DNA of 11,189 nucleotides. It comes from Clostridium grantii DSM 8605 (GTDB taxonomy: Bacteria > Bacillota > Clostridia > Clostridiales > Clostridiaceae). The DNA lies in NCBI RefSeq assembly GCF_900129965.1, contig NZ_FQXM01000047.1, positions 1 through 11,189 of the forward strand, in the 5' to 3' direction. The position numbers and the translations under genes are program-made. The notes under the pieces were generated by a model. The model made no database searches, was not told the DNA's origin, and saw only the letters and a program-made list of their open reading frames with translations. Below, piece after piece: positions 1 through 5,855 of this stretch (the stretch's first letter is position 1; every line of letters begins with the position of its first letter).

Positions 1-268
1 GAACTCTTTCTAAGTAATCAGATTCTCTTTCGTTTTGTATTTCAACTATTATCTTCTCTTTATTTTCATCTTCTACAAGAATATCTACTCTATTAAATTT
101 ATTGGTTTCACTTGTTTGATTTCCTTCACTCTCTAAAATATTTAAAATAACAATATCTTTTTTAAGTAACGCTGTTAACAAGCCTTCTAACACATTAAAG
201 TTACTTTTGTCCCGTAACATCTTCTTTATAAACCAATCAAATCTTATTAATTTATTTGAATTTTCCAT
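1..268 (-). CDS. Rpn family recombination-promoting nuclease / putative transposase (partial, C-terminus beyond window)
   Basis: The minus-strand frame opens at ATG 268 after a good ribosome site (AGGAAG about 8 nt upstream) and runs without a stop to the window edge, giving 89 visible residues of a family usually near 300. The start resembles Rpn/PDDEXK transposase proteins: a basic, hydrophobic opening (NKLIRFDWFIKKMLRDK), then NFNVLEGLLTALL, FNRVDILVED and IIVEIQNERE. D62 and the E76-x-Q78 pair fit the active site of a PD-(D/E)XK nuclease of this family. Family members are associated with RecA-independent recombination and behave like mobile genes; a role in this strain is not shown. A TATAAT box lies at 315-320. 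Whether the gene is intact cannot be judged because its 3' two thirds are missing. Confidence 0.82.
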   Translation of the reverse strand, partial: MENSNKLIRFDWFIKKMLRDKSNFNVLEGLLTALLKKDIVILNILESEGNQTSETNKFNRVDILVEDENKEKIIVEIQNERESDYLERV

Positions 269-314
269 TGAATTCACTTCCTATCTATAAGTAATAATTC
301 ATCTTTCTATATTA

Positions 315-320
315 ATTATA
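315..320 (-). promoter_or_regulatory. Probable -10 box of the Rpn-like gene
   Basis: Read on the minus strand this is a perfect TATAAT, about 47 nt upstream of the ATG at 268. The best -35 at 17-bp spacing (TTACTT) is weak, so only the -10 is well supported. Confidence 0.45.
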
Positions 321-390
321 CAATAGTTAACTTAGAAAAGTAAATTATTGTGTTCCATTTTATATTATTTACAAACTAATTCGATTTTAT

Positions 391-402
391 ACGTATGTAC
401 GT
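391..402. repeat. Short inverted repeat ACGTA-tg-TACGT
   Basis: A perfect 5-bp dyad with a 2-nt centre lies upstream of the Rpn-like gene promoter. It could be an operator or chance. The rest of 321-482 shows no gene or strong signal. Confidence 0.3.
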
Positions 403-482
403 TCTTATTCTTTTTAAATATCTCAAATAGCAACAAAAACTGTTGATAAATATGGACAGGATATAATTAGGATTACCACCTG

Positions 483-578
483 TTATACATTGCTCACTTT
501 CTTGGCGCTCCACCGGTGCTCCCACTTGCTTTTTGCAATAAAAATCCACTCCTTTATTGCTACGCCAATATTTTTCAA
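483..578 (-). pseudogene. Orphan 31-codon frame, possible gene remnant
   Basis: A minus-strand frame from a TTG at 578 to TAA at 483-485 encodes a short basic, tryptophan-rich peptide with segments IGVAIKEWIFIAKSK and WEHRWSAKKVSNV. It reads like the C-terminal tail of a protein rather than random sequence, and its 3' half is clearly richer in G+C than the flanks. An in-frame TAG precedes it directly, and there is no ribosome site. I cannot assign a family. A decayed C-terminus, a small unannotated peptide, or chance are all possible. Confidence 0.3.
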
Positions 579-652
579 CTATATAAATGATTCTTTATAT
601 ATTATTCTTGAGGTCTTGTACTTTGAAAAATTTGCACCTCAGAAGTGCTTAC

Positions 653-687
653 AAAAAATTCCTGTATTAGAGAGAAAGGAATTTTTT
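653..687. terminator. Bidirectional terminator-like hairpin
   Basis: AAAAAATTCC (653-662) pairs perfectly with GGAATTTTTT (678-687) around a 15-nt loop. The A-run on one side and T-run on the other allow termination in either direction. The stem is mostly A-T, so it is of moderate strength. It sits in tandem with the stronger hairpin at 701-731, and no intact gene lies on either side. Confidence 0.55.
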
Positions 688-700
688 GTTTGCTAAAAGA

Positions 701-731
701 CAGCTTCACAGATTACTGTGAAGCTGTTTTT
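701..731. terminator. Strong rho-independent terminator, probably that of the decayed flagellin gene
   Basis: CAGCTTCACA (701-710) and TGTGAAGCTG (717-726) form a perfect 10-bp stem with a 6-nt loop. TTTTT follows on the plus strand, and TCTTTT follows on the minus strand. It lies about 75 nt past the stop of the minus-strand flagellin remnant (800-991), which fits the original flagellin transcript terminator surviving the loss of the gene body. Confidence 0.78.
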
Positions 732-799
732 GCGGTAACAGTAAGTGTTCTATCTCTTACCAATTGTTTTGCTTTTATTGCTTATATCTTTCCCTATAT

Positions 800-991
800 T
801 TAATTTTCTTTCATTAATAATAAAATACTTTCAGATATTTTGTTATTTTCAACTAACATACTTTGGGTAGATTTCTGGAGAATATTATTTTTAGTTAGCT
901 CCATTACCTCTCTTGCTATATCCGCATCTTGTATTCTCGATACACCACTGGTTAGATTTATTTCTGCATTGGATACATTGTTAGAATATTT
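800..991 (-). pseudogene. Flagellin C-terminal remnant
   Basis: The minus-strand frame between an in-frame TAA just upstream and the TAA at 800-802 encodes 63 residues closely resembling the flagellin C-terminal D0/D1 helices: NNVSNAEINLTSGVSRIQD, then ADIAREVMELTKNNILQ, then KSTQSMLVENNKISESILLL. Flagellins typically show N(T/L)TAAESRIRDxDMAxEMxxFTKxNILQQAxQAMLAQAN here. The N-terminal domain, variable region and start are absent, so this is a 5'-deleted fragment that cannot make filament protein. Divergence of the last residues (MKEN in place of the usual QxVLxLLR end) also suggests decay. The terminator at 701-731 is probably its own. The deletion end coincides with the palindrome at 987-1010. 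Confidence 0.8.
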
Positions 992-1010
992 TTACATAAA
1001 TGTAAAAATA
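987..1010. repeat. Perfect 11-bp inverted repeat at the flagellin remnant boundary
   Basis: TATTTTTACAT and ATGTAAAAATA are perfect inverted copies separated by AA. The palindrome overlaps the last codons of coding similarity of the flagellin fragment, so it marks the edge of the deletion. It could be a recombination or insertion scar, or a regulatory dyad. It has no T-run suited to a terminator. Confidence 0.5.
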
Positions 1011-1082
1011 ATCACCATTAGGGTTTTTGCGAAATCTTTAGATTGAGCTTATAACCTTAACCTCTAAATTATGGGTAATTTA

Positions 1083-1103
1083 ATATTGTATAATTAACAA
1101 TAT
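1083..1103. repeat. Short AT-rich inverted repeat
   Basis: ATATTGT (1083-1089) and ACAATAT (1097-1103) are inverted copies around a 7-nt loop in a gene-free stretch (1011-1190). No function is evident, and such dyads are common in AT-rich DNA. Confidence 0.25.
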
Positions 1104-1144
1104 ACCACTTATTTATTGCATATTTTGTTATATTTTGTCGTTTT

Positions 1145-1471
1145 CTAACATTTTTTTATATTTATAAGAAGCATATATCTTTTATACCAAAAACAAGAAC
1201 TCTTACAAGCTACTGTAAGGGTTCTTGTTTTATTTTTTATTAATCTTAAATATATTTTAAATACTTCAAAAATATTCATTCCAAATGTCATGTTTGTAAA
1301 AGTTATAACATTATCTATAGCTGCTGTTACCTTAATTAGAACTCTACATATAGCAAAACAAATTATGAACAAAGTAAATGATTTGTTTTGCTTACAATGG
1401 TAATCTTTAATGTATATTCTGTATAAATCCAACCCTTTACCAAGTGTTCCTAAATAAATTATTTTTAACAA
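1145..1471 (-). CDS. Doubtful small membrane-protein ORF or remnant
   Basis: An open frame starts at TTG 1471, only 24 nt after the stop of the zinc-ribbon gene at 1496 and in the same frame. It has hydrophobic stretches such as SFTLFIICFAICRVLIKV and a coding-like middle (NMTFGMNIFEVFKIYLRLI). The frame reads straight through the terminator hairpin at 1191-1230, so its last 25 or so residues are unlikely to be real. There is no ribosome site near the TTG. It may be the decayed 3' end of a membrane gene, or chance. I recognise no family. Confidence 0.25.
   Translation of the reverse strand: MLKIIYLGTLGKGLDLYRIYIKDYHCKQNKSFTLFIICFAICRVLIKVTAAIDNVITFTNMTFGMNIFEVFKIYLRLIKNKTRTLTVACKSSCFWYKRYMLLINIKKC
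1191..1230. terminator. Strong bidirectional terminator closing the zinc-ribbon gene pair
   Basis: AAACAAGAAC (1191-1200) pairs with GTTCTTGTTT (1221-1230). A T-G wobble and CTTACA/TGTAAG then extend the stem to 17 pairs around a 6-nt loop. T-rich tracts flank both sides. It is the first terminator downstream of the minus-strand zinc-ribbon genes. Confidence 0.8.
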
Positions 1472-1495
1472 TTTATTTAAAAGAATAACCTTTAA

Positions 1496-2803
1496 CTAAT
1501 ATAAGTTAATACCAGAAATACATGTATCCTCATATTTTTGGCCATCATACACTTCAAGAATTGTAAATTTAACATGGTCAGTTTTCACTACTTCATCTAA
1601 GATTATGTAATCCAACTCATTAACATATGAATTTAATTCTTTAACAATAGTTATGCCTTCAGATAATTCAATTTGAATTTTCTTGACTCTATTGTTATTT
1701 TCAGCTGATTCATAGGATTTCTTATATCCATTTCTAATCTCTATAACATTAATCTCTTGTGGAGTATCAGCCCGTAGTTCTACGTATTCACCAATACCAT
1801 CACCTTCTACCCCTTCAACCCATGCTGTTTCATCTTTATCATCTATTACATTATTTGAAACATAGCTATTATTGCTTTGATCATTTAATGTGGAGGATGA
1901 TAAAGTGTTATTAAAAGGTTTCTTATTTGTAAGTTCTTTAGAAATAAGATCCCCATCCTTTGATAATACAGCAACTCCACCATATTTAGAAGAAGTATCA
2001 CTATTACTTTGAGCATATTTAATATATATTTTTGTATCTCTCACATCCAATTCATAAGGCCAATATATTTCTTCATAATCTCTTGTCCACTTTACACTTC
2101 CATCAGGTGATATTGCTGTTATAAATGGTCCATAATAACCTATGCAATAAATTGTACCATCTTTATCTACTAGTGGAGCAATACCTGATCCAACTAGTAC
2201 ATCTCCCCACAATTCATTTCCTGTACTTCTTTCAATAGCATATAATTTACTATAAACTTCAACATAAATTATTCCATCTTCTGTCTCTGTTATAGGTGAC
2301 ATTACATCAAGTTCTGTAAGTTCAAGATTATCCCAATTTCTTTCCCATACTTTATCTCCATTTTCATTTAACGCGTATATATACACATTTACCTTATTAT
2401 TTCCTAATTCTTGAATTTCAGATTCTATTTTTAAATTTTTTTGCTCAATTGCTACATTAGCTGCTTTTTCTGTAGCATCCACCTGATTATTTTCCTTACT
2501 TTCACTTAAATCAGCTGTATTTTTTTCTATTGCAATATTTTCAGTTTGTTGATTTTTTCTACTAGAAACTACAACCCCCACTATAATAATCACACATACA
2601 AATATAAGGCCAGCAACTATGTATTTATTTTTTATATTGTTATCATTTAATTGTTTTCCTTCTTTTTTTTGTTTTGATATTATTTGCTGCTCCCTTTGTT
2701 CATTTTGTTGGTTTTGATCAAGAAATTTTTCTATGTTAAATCCACATTTTTTACAAAACTTTGCTTCATTTAGATTATCTGATCCACATTTCGGACAAAA
2801 CAT
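1496..2803 (-). CDS. Membrane-anchored zinc-ribbon protein with PQQ-like repeats and NADase-type glycan-binding domain
   Basis: I chose ATG 2803 (435 residues) because the protein then opens directly with the zinc ribbon (C3-x2-C6, C17-x2-C20) and GGGG lies 7 nt upstream; a TTG at 2821 would add six residues. After a Gln/Lys-rich linker comes one membrane helix (about 60-80), then an acidic linker. Next is a region with PQQ/beta-propeller-like repeats (about 134-289; KLYAIERSTGNELW, ITAISPDGSVKW). The C-terminal 135 residues match the domain annotated as NADase-type glycan-binding or discoidin-like, first noted in streptococcal NAD glycohydrolase: WVEGVEGDGIGEYVEL, IRNGYKKS, NNRVKKIQI, VYDGQKYEDTCI. 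The likely topology is ribbon inside, propeller and lectin-like domain outside. It lies 27 nt after another zinc-ribbon gene and is probably cotranscribed. A surface-sensing or binding role is inference. Confidence 0.85.
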   Translation of the reverse strand: MFCPKCGSDNLNEAKFCKKCGFNIEKFLDQNQQNEQREQQIISKQKKEGKQLNDNNIKNKYIVAGLIFVCVIIIVGVVVSSRKNQQTENIAIEKNTADLSESKENNQVDATEKAANVAIEQKNLKIESEIQELGNNKVNVYIYALNENGDKVWERNWDNLELTELDVMSPITETEDGIIYVEVYSKLYAIERSTGNELWGDVLVGSGIAPLVDKDGTIYCIGYYGPFITAISPDGSVKWTRDYEEIYWPYELDVRDTKIYIKYAQSNSDTSSKYGGVAVLSKDGDLISKELTNKKPFNNTLSSSTLNDQSNNSYVSNNVIDDKDETAWVEGVEGDGIGEYVELRADTPQEINVIEIRNGYKKSYESAENNNRVKKIQIELSEGITIVKELNSYVNELDYIILDEVVKTDHVKFTILEVYDGQKYEDTCISGINLY

Positions 2804-2830
2804 ACTTATACCCCATTTCAATTCATTATT

Positions 2831-3415
2831 CTATTCCTTAATTTCAAATAGATATTGTTTTGCTTTCTGAAATTCAGTTTCTTTCATACCATTAAAAATA
2901 ATTCCTAAACTTCCTATAGACTCTATGAAAAATCCTTTTGATGTTATAAACCATAGGTTTTTATCTTTGATTGCATTTATGGACGCCAATTTTTCTTTAT
3001 AGATAATATAATCTCTTGTCTTTCTAGAAAATTTTATCACCCAAAATGGAAAGTTGACTCCTTCTTCAGTTAGAATTATTAATCGGTCATTTGTTAGTAC
3101 CATCCAAGCGGTTTTTCGAACTATTAGCCCATATATAATACCTAACAAGTTTATCATTATATAGCTAATCCACCATATAAGTGCTCCTAATCCATTAGGT
3201 ATTGTAACTTCAACCCTTCCTTTAACTTCTAACATAACGGTTTCATTAGGCTTTAGAATTTGTTTTAGTCGTTCTTGTGCCCACTTAGGCGTATTTCCTG
3301 ACACTTGTTTCTCATCTCTTGTTTCTTGATTTTCTGTAGTTCCTATACTTGTACCACATTTTATACAAAAGCTACTATCTTCAGGATTATTATTCCCACA
3401 TTTATTGCATAACAT
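2831..3415 (-). CDS. Zinc-ribbon membrane protein with PH-like domain
   Basis: Start ATG 3415 follows AAAGGATG at good spacing and places the zinc ribbon at the N-terminus (MLCNKCG, C3/C6 and C17/C20). An in-frame ATG at 3433 lacks a ribosome site of its own. The 194-residue product has a polar linker, a region around KPNETVMLEVKGRVEVTI, a hydrophobic stretch at about 77-99 (one or two membrane passes), then a beta-rich segment (AWMVLTNDRLIILTEEG; ASINAIKDKNLWFITSKG) resembling bacterial PH-like domains. Such domains usually mediate protein or membrane association; no enzymatic motif is seen. The gene is upstream of, and likely in one operon with, the zinc-ribbon/glycan-binding gene. Both carry the same N-terminal ribbon, so they may act together at the membrane. 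Confidence 0.8.
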   Translation of the reverse strand: MLCNKCGNNNPEDSSFCIKCGTSIGTTENQETRDEKQVSGNTPKWAQERLKQILKPNETVMLEVKGRVEVTIPNGLGALIWWISYIMINLLGIIYGLIVRKTAWMVLTNDRLIILTEEGVNFPFWVIKFSRKTRDYIIYKEKLASINAIKDKNLWFITSKGFFIESIGSLGIIFNGMKETEFQKAKQYLFEIKE

Positions 3416-3577
3416 ATTTACACATCCTTTCATCTTTCCGTGAAAATCACTTCTTTATCTTATCACAATTTGTAGTTTTTTCTTGTCGAACCCTGTAATG
3501 CGTTTTAACTTTATTTCTTGCTATATTTATACTCTTTTTTAATACAATTAAAAACAAAACAAATTAATCCTTGTTCA

Positions 3578-3619
3578 AAAGTAAAAGCACCTACATTATA
3601 CTGTAGATGCTTTTACTTT
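3578..3619 (-). terminator. Terminator downstream of the QueG-like gene
   Basis: AAAGTAAAAGCA (3578-3589) pairs with TGCTTTTACTTT (3608-3619), and after one mismatch CTACA pairs with TGTAG around a 6-nt loop. On the minus strand the stem ends in CTTTT. It lies about 47 nt past the stop at 3666. The remainder of 3434-3577 is upstream sequence of the zinc-ribbon genes, where I see no convincing promoter. Confidence 0.72.
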
Positions 3620-3665
3620 CCAACTTTCAACTATTCACTAAACAATTCTAAATACTCCTCATAAA

Positions 3666-4517
3666 CTAATTTCCGTCATAAATATTTTTGATTGTGCTGT
3701 AATCTGCTTTAGGATTTTTCGGTGGAATTCTACTCTCACAAGGCATACCCGCCTGACATTTTCCACATCCATACCAAGGTGGATGCTCCGCTTTTATCTG
3801 TTCTAAAAAGATATTACAGGGTATATGGGACTTGCCATGTTCATTTATGGCATCTACAGGACATGCTCGCTGACATGCTTTACACATTATACAGTTATCG
3901 TAAAGCCCTGTATATTCCCGTTGATCTGCCGTCAACTCAATGTCTGTAATAATTGAACAAAAACGTCCTGCTATACCTTTTTTTGTTATAATGGCACGGT
4001 TTAAACTAAAGGTTCCCATTCCCGCTACATATGCCGCGTGACGTTCAGACCAGTTGCTGTATATCTTTGGTTCTTTATATATTTTGAAACGCTCGTCTGC
4101 AATGGGAACCATTGCCTTTCCACCTTTTGAACGTATAAGCTCCGCTAGTGCTTGTGCTGCTGCTGTGACGTATGCCTGCCCCTCAATTCTGCCGTGCATC
4201 CATTCATCGCTAGGATAATTACCCCCGGCATTGCTATCTTTTATGTGTTCCGTGAAGGGATTAAATATTGATATAATACTTTTTGCACCATCCATCCATT
4301 CAGAGGGGTTTAAATAGTTTTCCCCCACAATTTCAGGATTTGTATATGTTTTATATATCTCATCCTGAGCCGACGACACCCCCACTATAGGCCACTCAAA
4401 TATGCGAATTCCGGCATATTGGGGACTAAGAGCTACGTCCCCGCTAACACTATTGTGTATTGAATTATCTGAGAAATCTTGTAATAATTCTAGTATTTCT
4501 GTTTTTGAAATATTCAT
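3666..4517 (-). CDS. QueG-like (COG1600) double [4Fe-4S] cluster protein
   Basis: The 283-residue product begins at ATG 4517 behind an excellent AAGGAGG. The C-terminal third carries two cluster-binding sets: C209-x2-C212-x2-C215-x3-C219-P (CIMCKACQRACP), then C234, C251, C254 and C260 (CGKCQAGMPC). The preceding segment (SERHAAYVAGMGTFSLNRAI, followed by GRFCSIITDIEL) aligns in layout with the catalytic core of epoxyqueuosine reductase (AERSWAARAGLGWIGKNT, then GEILTDLEL). True QueG is a cobalamin-dependent tRNA-modification enzyme, usually longer and ending in HEAT repeats. This shorter member belongs to the same superfamily and may act as another reductase, so I give no symbol. It is a single-gene unit with its own promoter and terminator. 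Confidence 0.8.
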   Translation of the reverse strand: MNISKTEILELLQDFSDNSIHNSVSGDVALSPQYAGIRIFEWPIVGVSSAQDEIYKTYTNPEIVGENYLNPSEWMDGAKSIISIFNPFTEHIKDSNAGGNYPSDEWMHGRIEGQAYVTAAAQALAELIRSKGGKAMVPIADERFKIYKEPKIYSNWSERHAAYVAGMGTFSLNRAIITKKGIAGRFCSIITDIELTADQREYTGLYDNCIMCKACQRACPVDAINEHGKSHIPCNIFLEQIKAEHPPWYGCGKCQAGMPCESRIPPKNPKADYSTIKNIYDGN

Positions 4518-4538
4518 GATAGCCCACCTCCTTGTATA

Positions 4539-4567
4539 AGGATATAATTTTAAATTGTTTTAGTCAA
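4539..4567 (-). promoter_or_regulatory. Sigma-A-type promoter of the QueG-like gene
   Basis: On the minus strand TTGACT (4562-4567) and TATCCT (4539-4544) are 17 bp apart. Transcription would begin near 4532, leaving a short leader carrying the AAGGAGG. The -35 box is only 4 bp from repeat copy A (4572-4675). Confidence 0.55.
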
Positions 4568-4571
4568 ATAG

Positions 4572-4675
4572 TATAGGTATCCCAGTTCAACTATTAATTC
4601 ATACATGCCACAAAACTCCCAAAAGCCGTAGCTTTTGTAACAAGTATAAATTAAGTTTCACAGTGGGTTCCTATA
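4572..4675. mobile_element. Small MITE-like element, copy A (104 bp)
   Basis: The left end (TATAGGTATCCCAGTTCAAC) and the inverse of the right end (TATAGGAACCCACTGTGAAAC) form imperfect terminal inverted repeats. The first 23 bp and an internal 21-bp block (4645-4665) are identical to copy B at 7682-7733. Copy A has about 50 extra central bases, including a CAAAAGC/GCTTTTG hairpin (4620-4637). It has no coding capacity, so it would be a non-autonomous element moved by a transposase elsewhere. TATA occurs at both ends of both copies and may be part of a target duplication. Confidence 0.62.
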
Positions 4676-4795
4676 TATATGCACTATAATATAATAATAA
4701 GCTTAAACCAAGTAAGTCAAAAAACACCCATCCGCCAAAGACTAGTGCTTCACTCTAGAATAAAATATTAATTTTAATTCATCCAATAGGTCTAT

Positions 4796-5056
4796 CTATG
4801 CAGCATCAAAATCAATAAAGTACTTTCTCTCTGGTGTATGTATGGTGAGGGTTGCTAAATTAATATTGTCCTCTAAAATATCCACTCTGTATTCGAACAT
4901 GACATCATCATTTTGCTTCTTCATGAATAAGTAACTTCCTTCTTCTTGATCCTCGGCCTCATCACTTATTTCAGCATAGATTTCTTCGCCACTGACTTCT
5001 CCAGGATATCCTGACTTTCTTATCTTTTCCTCTATTGCTTTAAAAAACTTTTCCAT
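4796..5056 (-). CDS. Small acidic conserved-type protein of unknown function
   Basis: An 86-residue, strongly acidic soluble protein is read from ATG 5056. It has no signal peptide, membrane helix or cysteine. It opens with an amphipathic helix (MEKFFKAIEEKIRKSG), continues with GEVSGEEIYAEISDEAEDQE, and ends with a beta-rich part (VMFEYRVDILEDNI, LATLTIHTPE). The ribosome site is only a purine run (AGAAAGAGAG), so expression may be modest. It lies between a MITE-like repeat and a gene-free zone, with no functional neighbour. Codon pattern and length suggest a genuine gene, but I do not recognise the family. Confidence 0.6.
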   Translation of the reverse strand: MEKFFKAIEEKIRKSGYPGEVSGEEIYAEISDEAEDQEEGSYLFMKKQNDDVMFEYRVDILEDNINLATLTIHTPERKYFIDFDAA

Positions 5057-5226
5057 TTTTTTCTCTCTTTCTTTTTTTAATACCTGCTCCTCTTAAACTG
5101 TATACTACATTCTCCTTTCCCTTAAAATTTACTATTTAACTTAGACTTGATTTTTATAAATCAATAATCATTCCCTCAATGACAGATTACTATTTGTCTA
5201 TCACTTGAAAGTTATTTTTCTCTTTT

Positions 5227-5235
5227 ATTATAACA
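5227..5235 (-). promoter_or_regulatory. Extended -10 promoter candidate
   Basis: On the minus strand TGT is followed directly by TATAAT, an extended -10 motif; no good -35 is present. It would drive the 86-residue gene with a leader of about 165 nt, which contains two unused AGGAG-like sites. The rest of 5057-5325 holds no recognisable gene. Confidence 0.35.
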
Positions 5236-5325
5236 TACTTTGATTATTTCCATTACTTATGATACATTATTTTTAAATATAAAAACACCTTAATGAAGTC
5301 ATACCAATGCCTTTAATTAAAAACC

Positions 5326-5430
5326 TCATTTATTTATGGTCCGGTTCACAGCATCCCAAGTAAGTGCGATTCTTTGTCTCTCAATAAAATTTTCAATATT
5401 AGCAGCAATTTTATCGGTAACCCCAATAAC
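5326..5430 (-). pseudogene. Unidentified gene remnant (C-terminal fragment)
   Basis: The minus-strand frame ending at TGA 5326-5328 encodes about 34 residues that look like a real protein tail: VIGVTDKIAANIENFIERQ, then RIALTWDAVNRTINK. An in-frame TGA within the hairpin at 5425-5455 closes it upstream, and there is no start or ribosome site. The family is not recognised. It probably survives from a deleted gene. Confidence 0.35.
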
Positions 5431-5455
5431 TCATATGGCTGCCATATGAGTTATT
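5425..5455. terminator. Perfect 15-bp hairpin, possible terminator
   Basis: AATAACTCATATGGC (5425-5439) and GCCATATGAGTTATT (5441-5455) are exact inverted copies with one base between them, so the real loop would open to 3-5 nt. The stem ends TTATT, followed by TAATTT on the plus strand, a weak T tract. It could be a terminator or the edge of a lost element. Confidence 0.45.
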
Positions 5456-5507
5456 TAATTTAAGCTTCATTTATTATAATAATACCTGTAATATAAAATT
5501 ATAATAA

Positions 5508-5680
5508 TTGATAAAAAAAGGTTGGATTATTATTTTAATATTTCTTGTGGGTGCAATGTTTTTTGAAAGACCCTTCTGCAACTACCTTTGTATTGAAGGT
5601 GCGCAGGTGGTGAAAGTGTTGATGCTATTGTAAATGACCTTCCTGAATCTAGTAAAGGTCACAATAAAAAAGGAAAATAG
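5508..5680 (+). pseudogene. Remnant of a NapH/YccM-like membrane ferredoxin gene, frameshifted
   Basis: Plus-strand frame 5508-5633 encodes a membrane helix followed by a cysteine motif (GWIIILIFLVGAMFFERP, then FCNYLCIEGAQ) typical of NapH/NosR/YccM-type polyferredoxin proteins, which transfer electrons at the membrane. The similarity stops after GAQ near 5608. A different frame then carries a plausible C-terminal tail (CAGGESVDAIVNDLPESSK) to TAG 5678-5680. This fits an internal deletion joining two parts out of frame. The ferredoxin cysteine clusters expected after the membrane motif are missing, so the gene is dead. Whether the tail came from the same gene is uncertain. Confidence 0.6.
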
Positions 5681-5685
5681 AAATT

Positions 5686-5710
5686 AGAGCTATGCATACA
5701 GCATAGCTCT
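5686..5710 (-). terminator. Terminator of the BlaR1-side transcript
   Basis: AGAGCTATGC (5686-5695) and GCATAGCTCT (5701-5710) form a perfect 10-bp stem with a 5-nt loop. On the minus strand it is followed by AATTTCTATTTTCC, a T-rich tail. It directly follows the 3' gene fragment ending at 5715. Confidence 0.68.
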
Positions 5711-5714
5711 TCAT

Positions 5715-5855
5715 TCATGTAATAGGAATAATCTCATTCGGTTCATTATAATATTGTATATTTAAAGAAACCCCATATTGATTATATTTTTCTAAATGTT
5801 TTTTTAAGTTCTCACGTTCAAGCTGAATTATATCCTCATAATTCCCATAATGTTT
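5715..5855 (-). pseudogene. 3' fragment of an unidentified gene fused to the end of blaR1
   Basis: In a frame different from BlaR1, the minus strand encodes a tail that looks well conserved: KHYGNYEDIIQLERENLKKH, then LEKYNQYGVSLNIQYYN, then EPNEIIPIT, ending in TGA at 5715-5717. It begins where BlaR1 similarity ends (about 5845-5855) and is followed by a terminator. It looks like the C-terminus of another protein brought next to BlaR1 by a deletion. A frameshift within a longer BlaR1-like protein is the alternative. I cannot name the family. Confidence 0.45.

Noticed and set aside
490..696. Plus-strand 68-codon open frame
   Set aside because: It lacks a ribosome site and runs through the terminator hairpin at 653-687; no protein-like pattern is seen.
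840..1046. Plus-strand 68-codon open frame
   Set aside because: It is antisense to the flagellin remnant, which has the real similarity.
3480..3500. GGGTTCGAC on the minus strand as part of a tRNA T-arm
   Set aside because: The flanking bases do not form a 5-bp T stem, and no acceptor or anticodon arm is present nearby.
3722..3949. Plus-strand 75-codon open frame inside the QueG-like gene
   Set aside because: It is a shadow of the opposite strand, which has clear cysteine motifs and a strong ribosome site.
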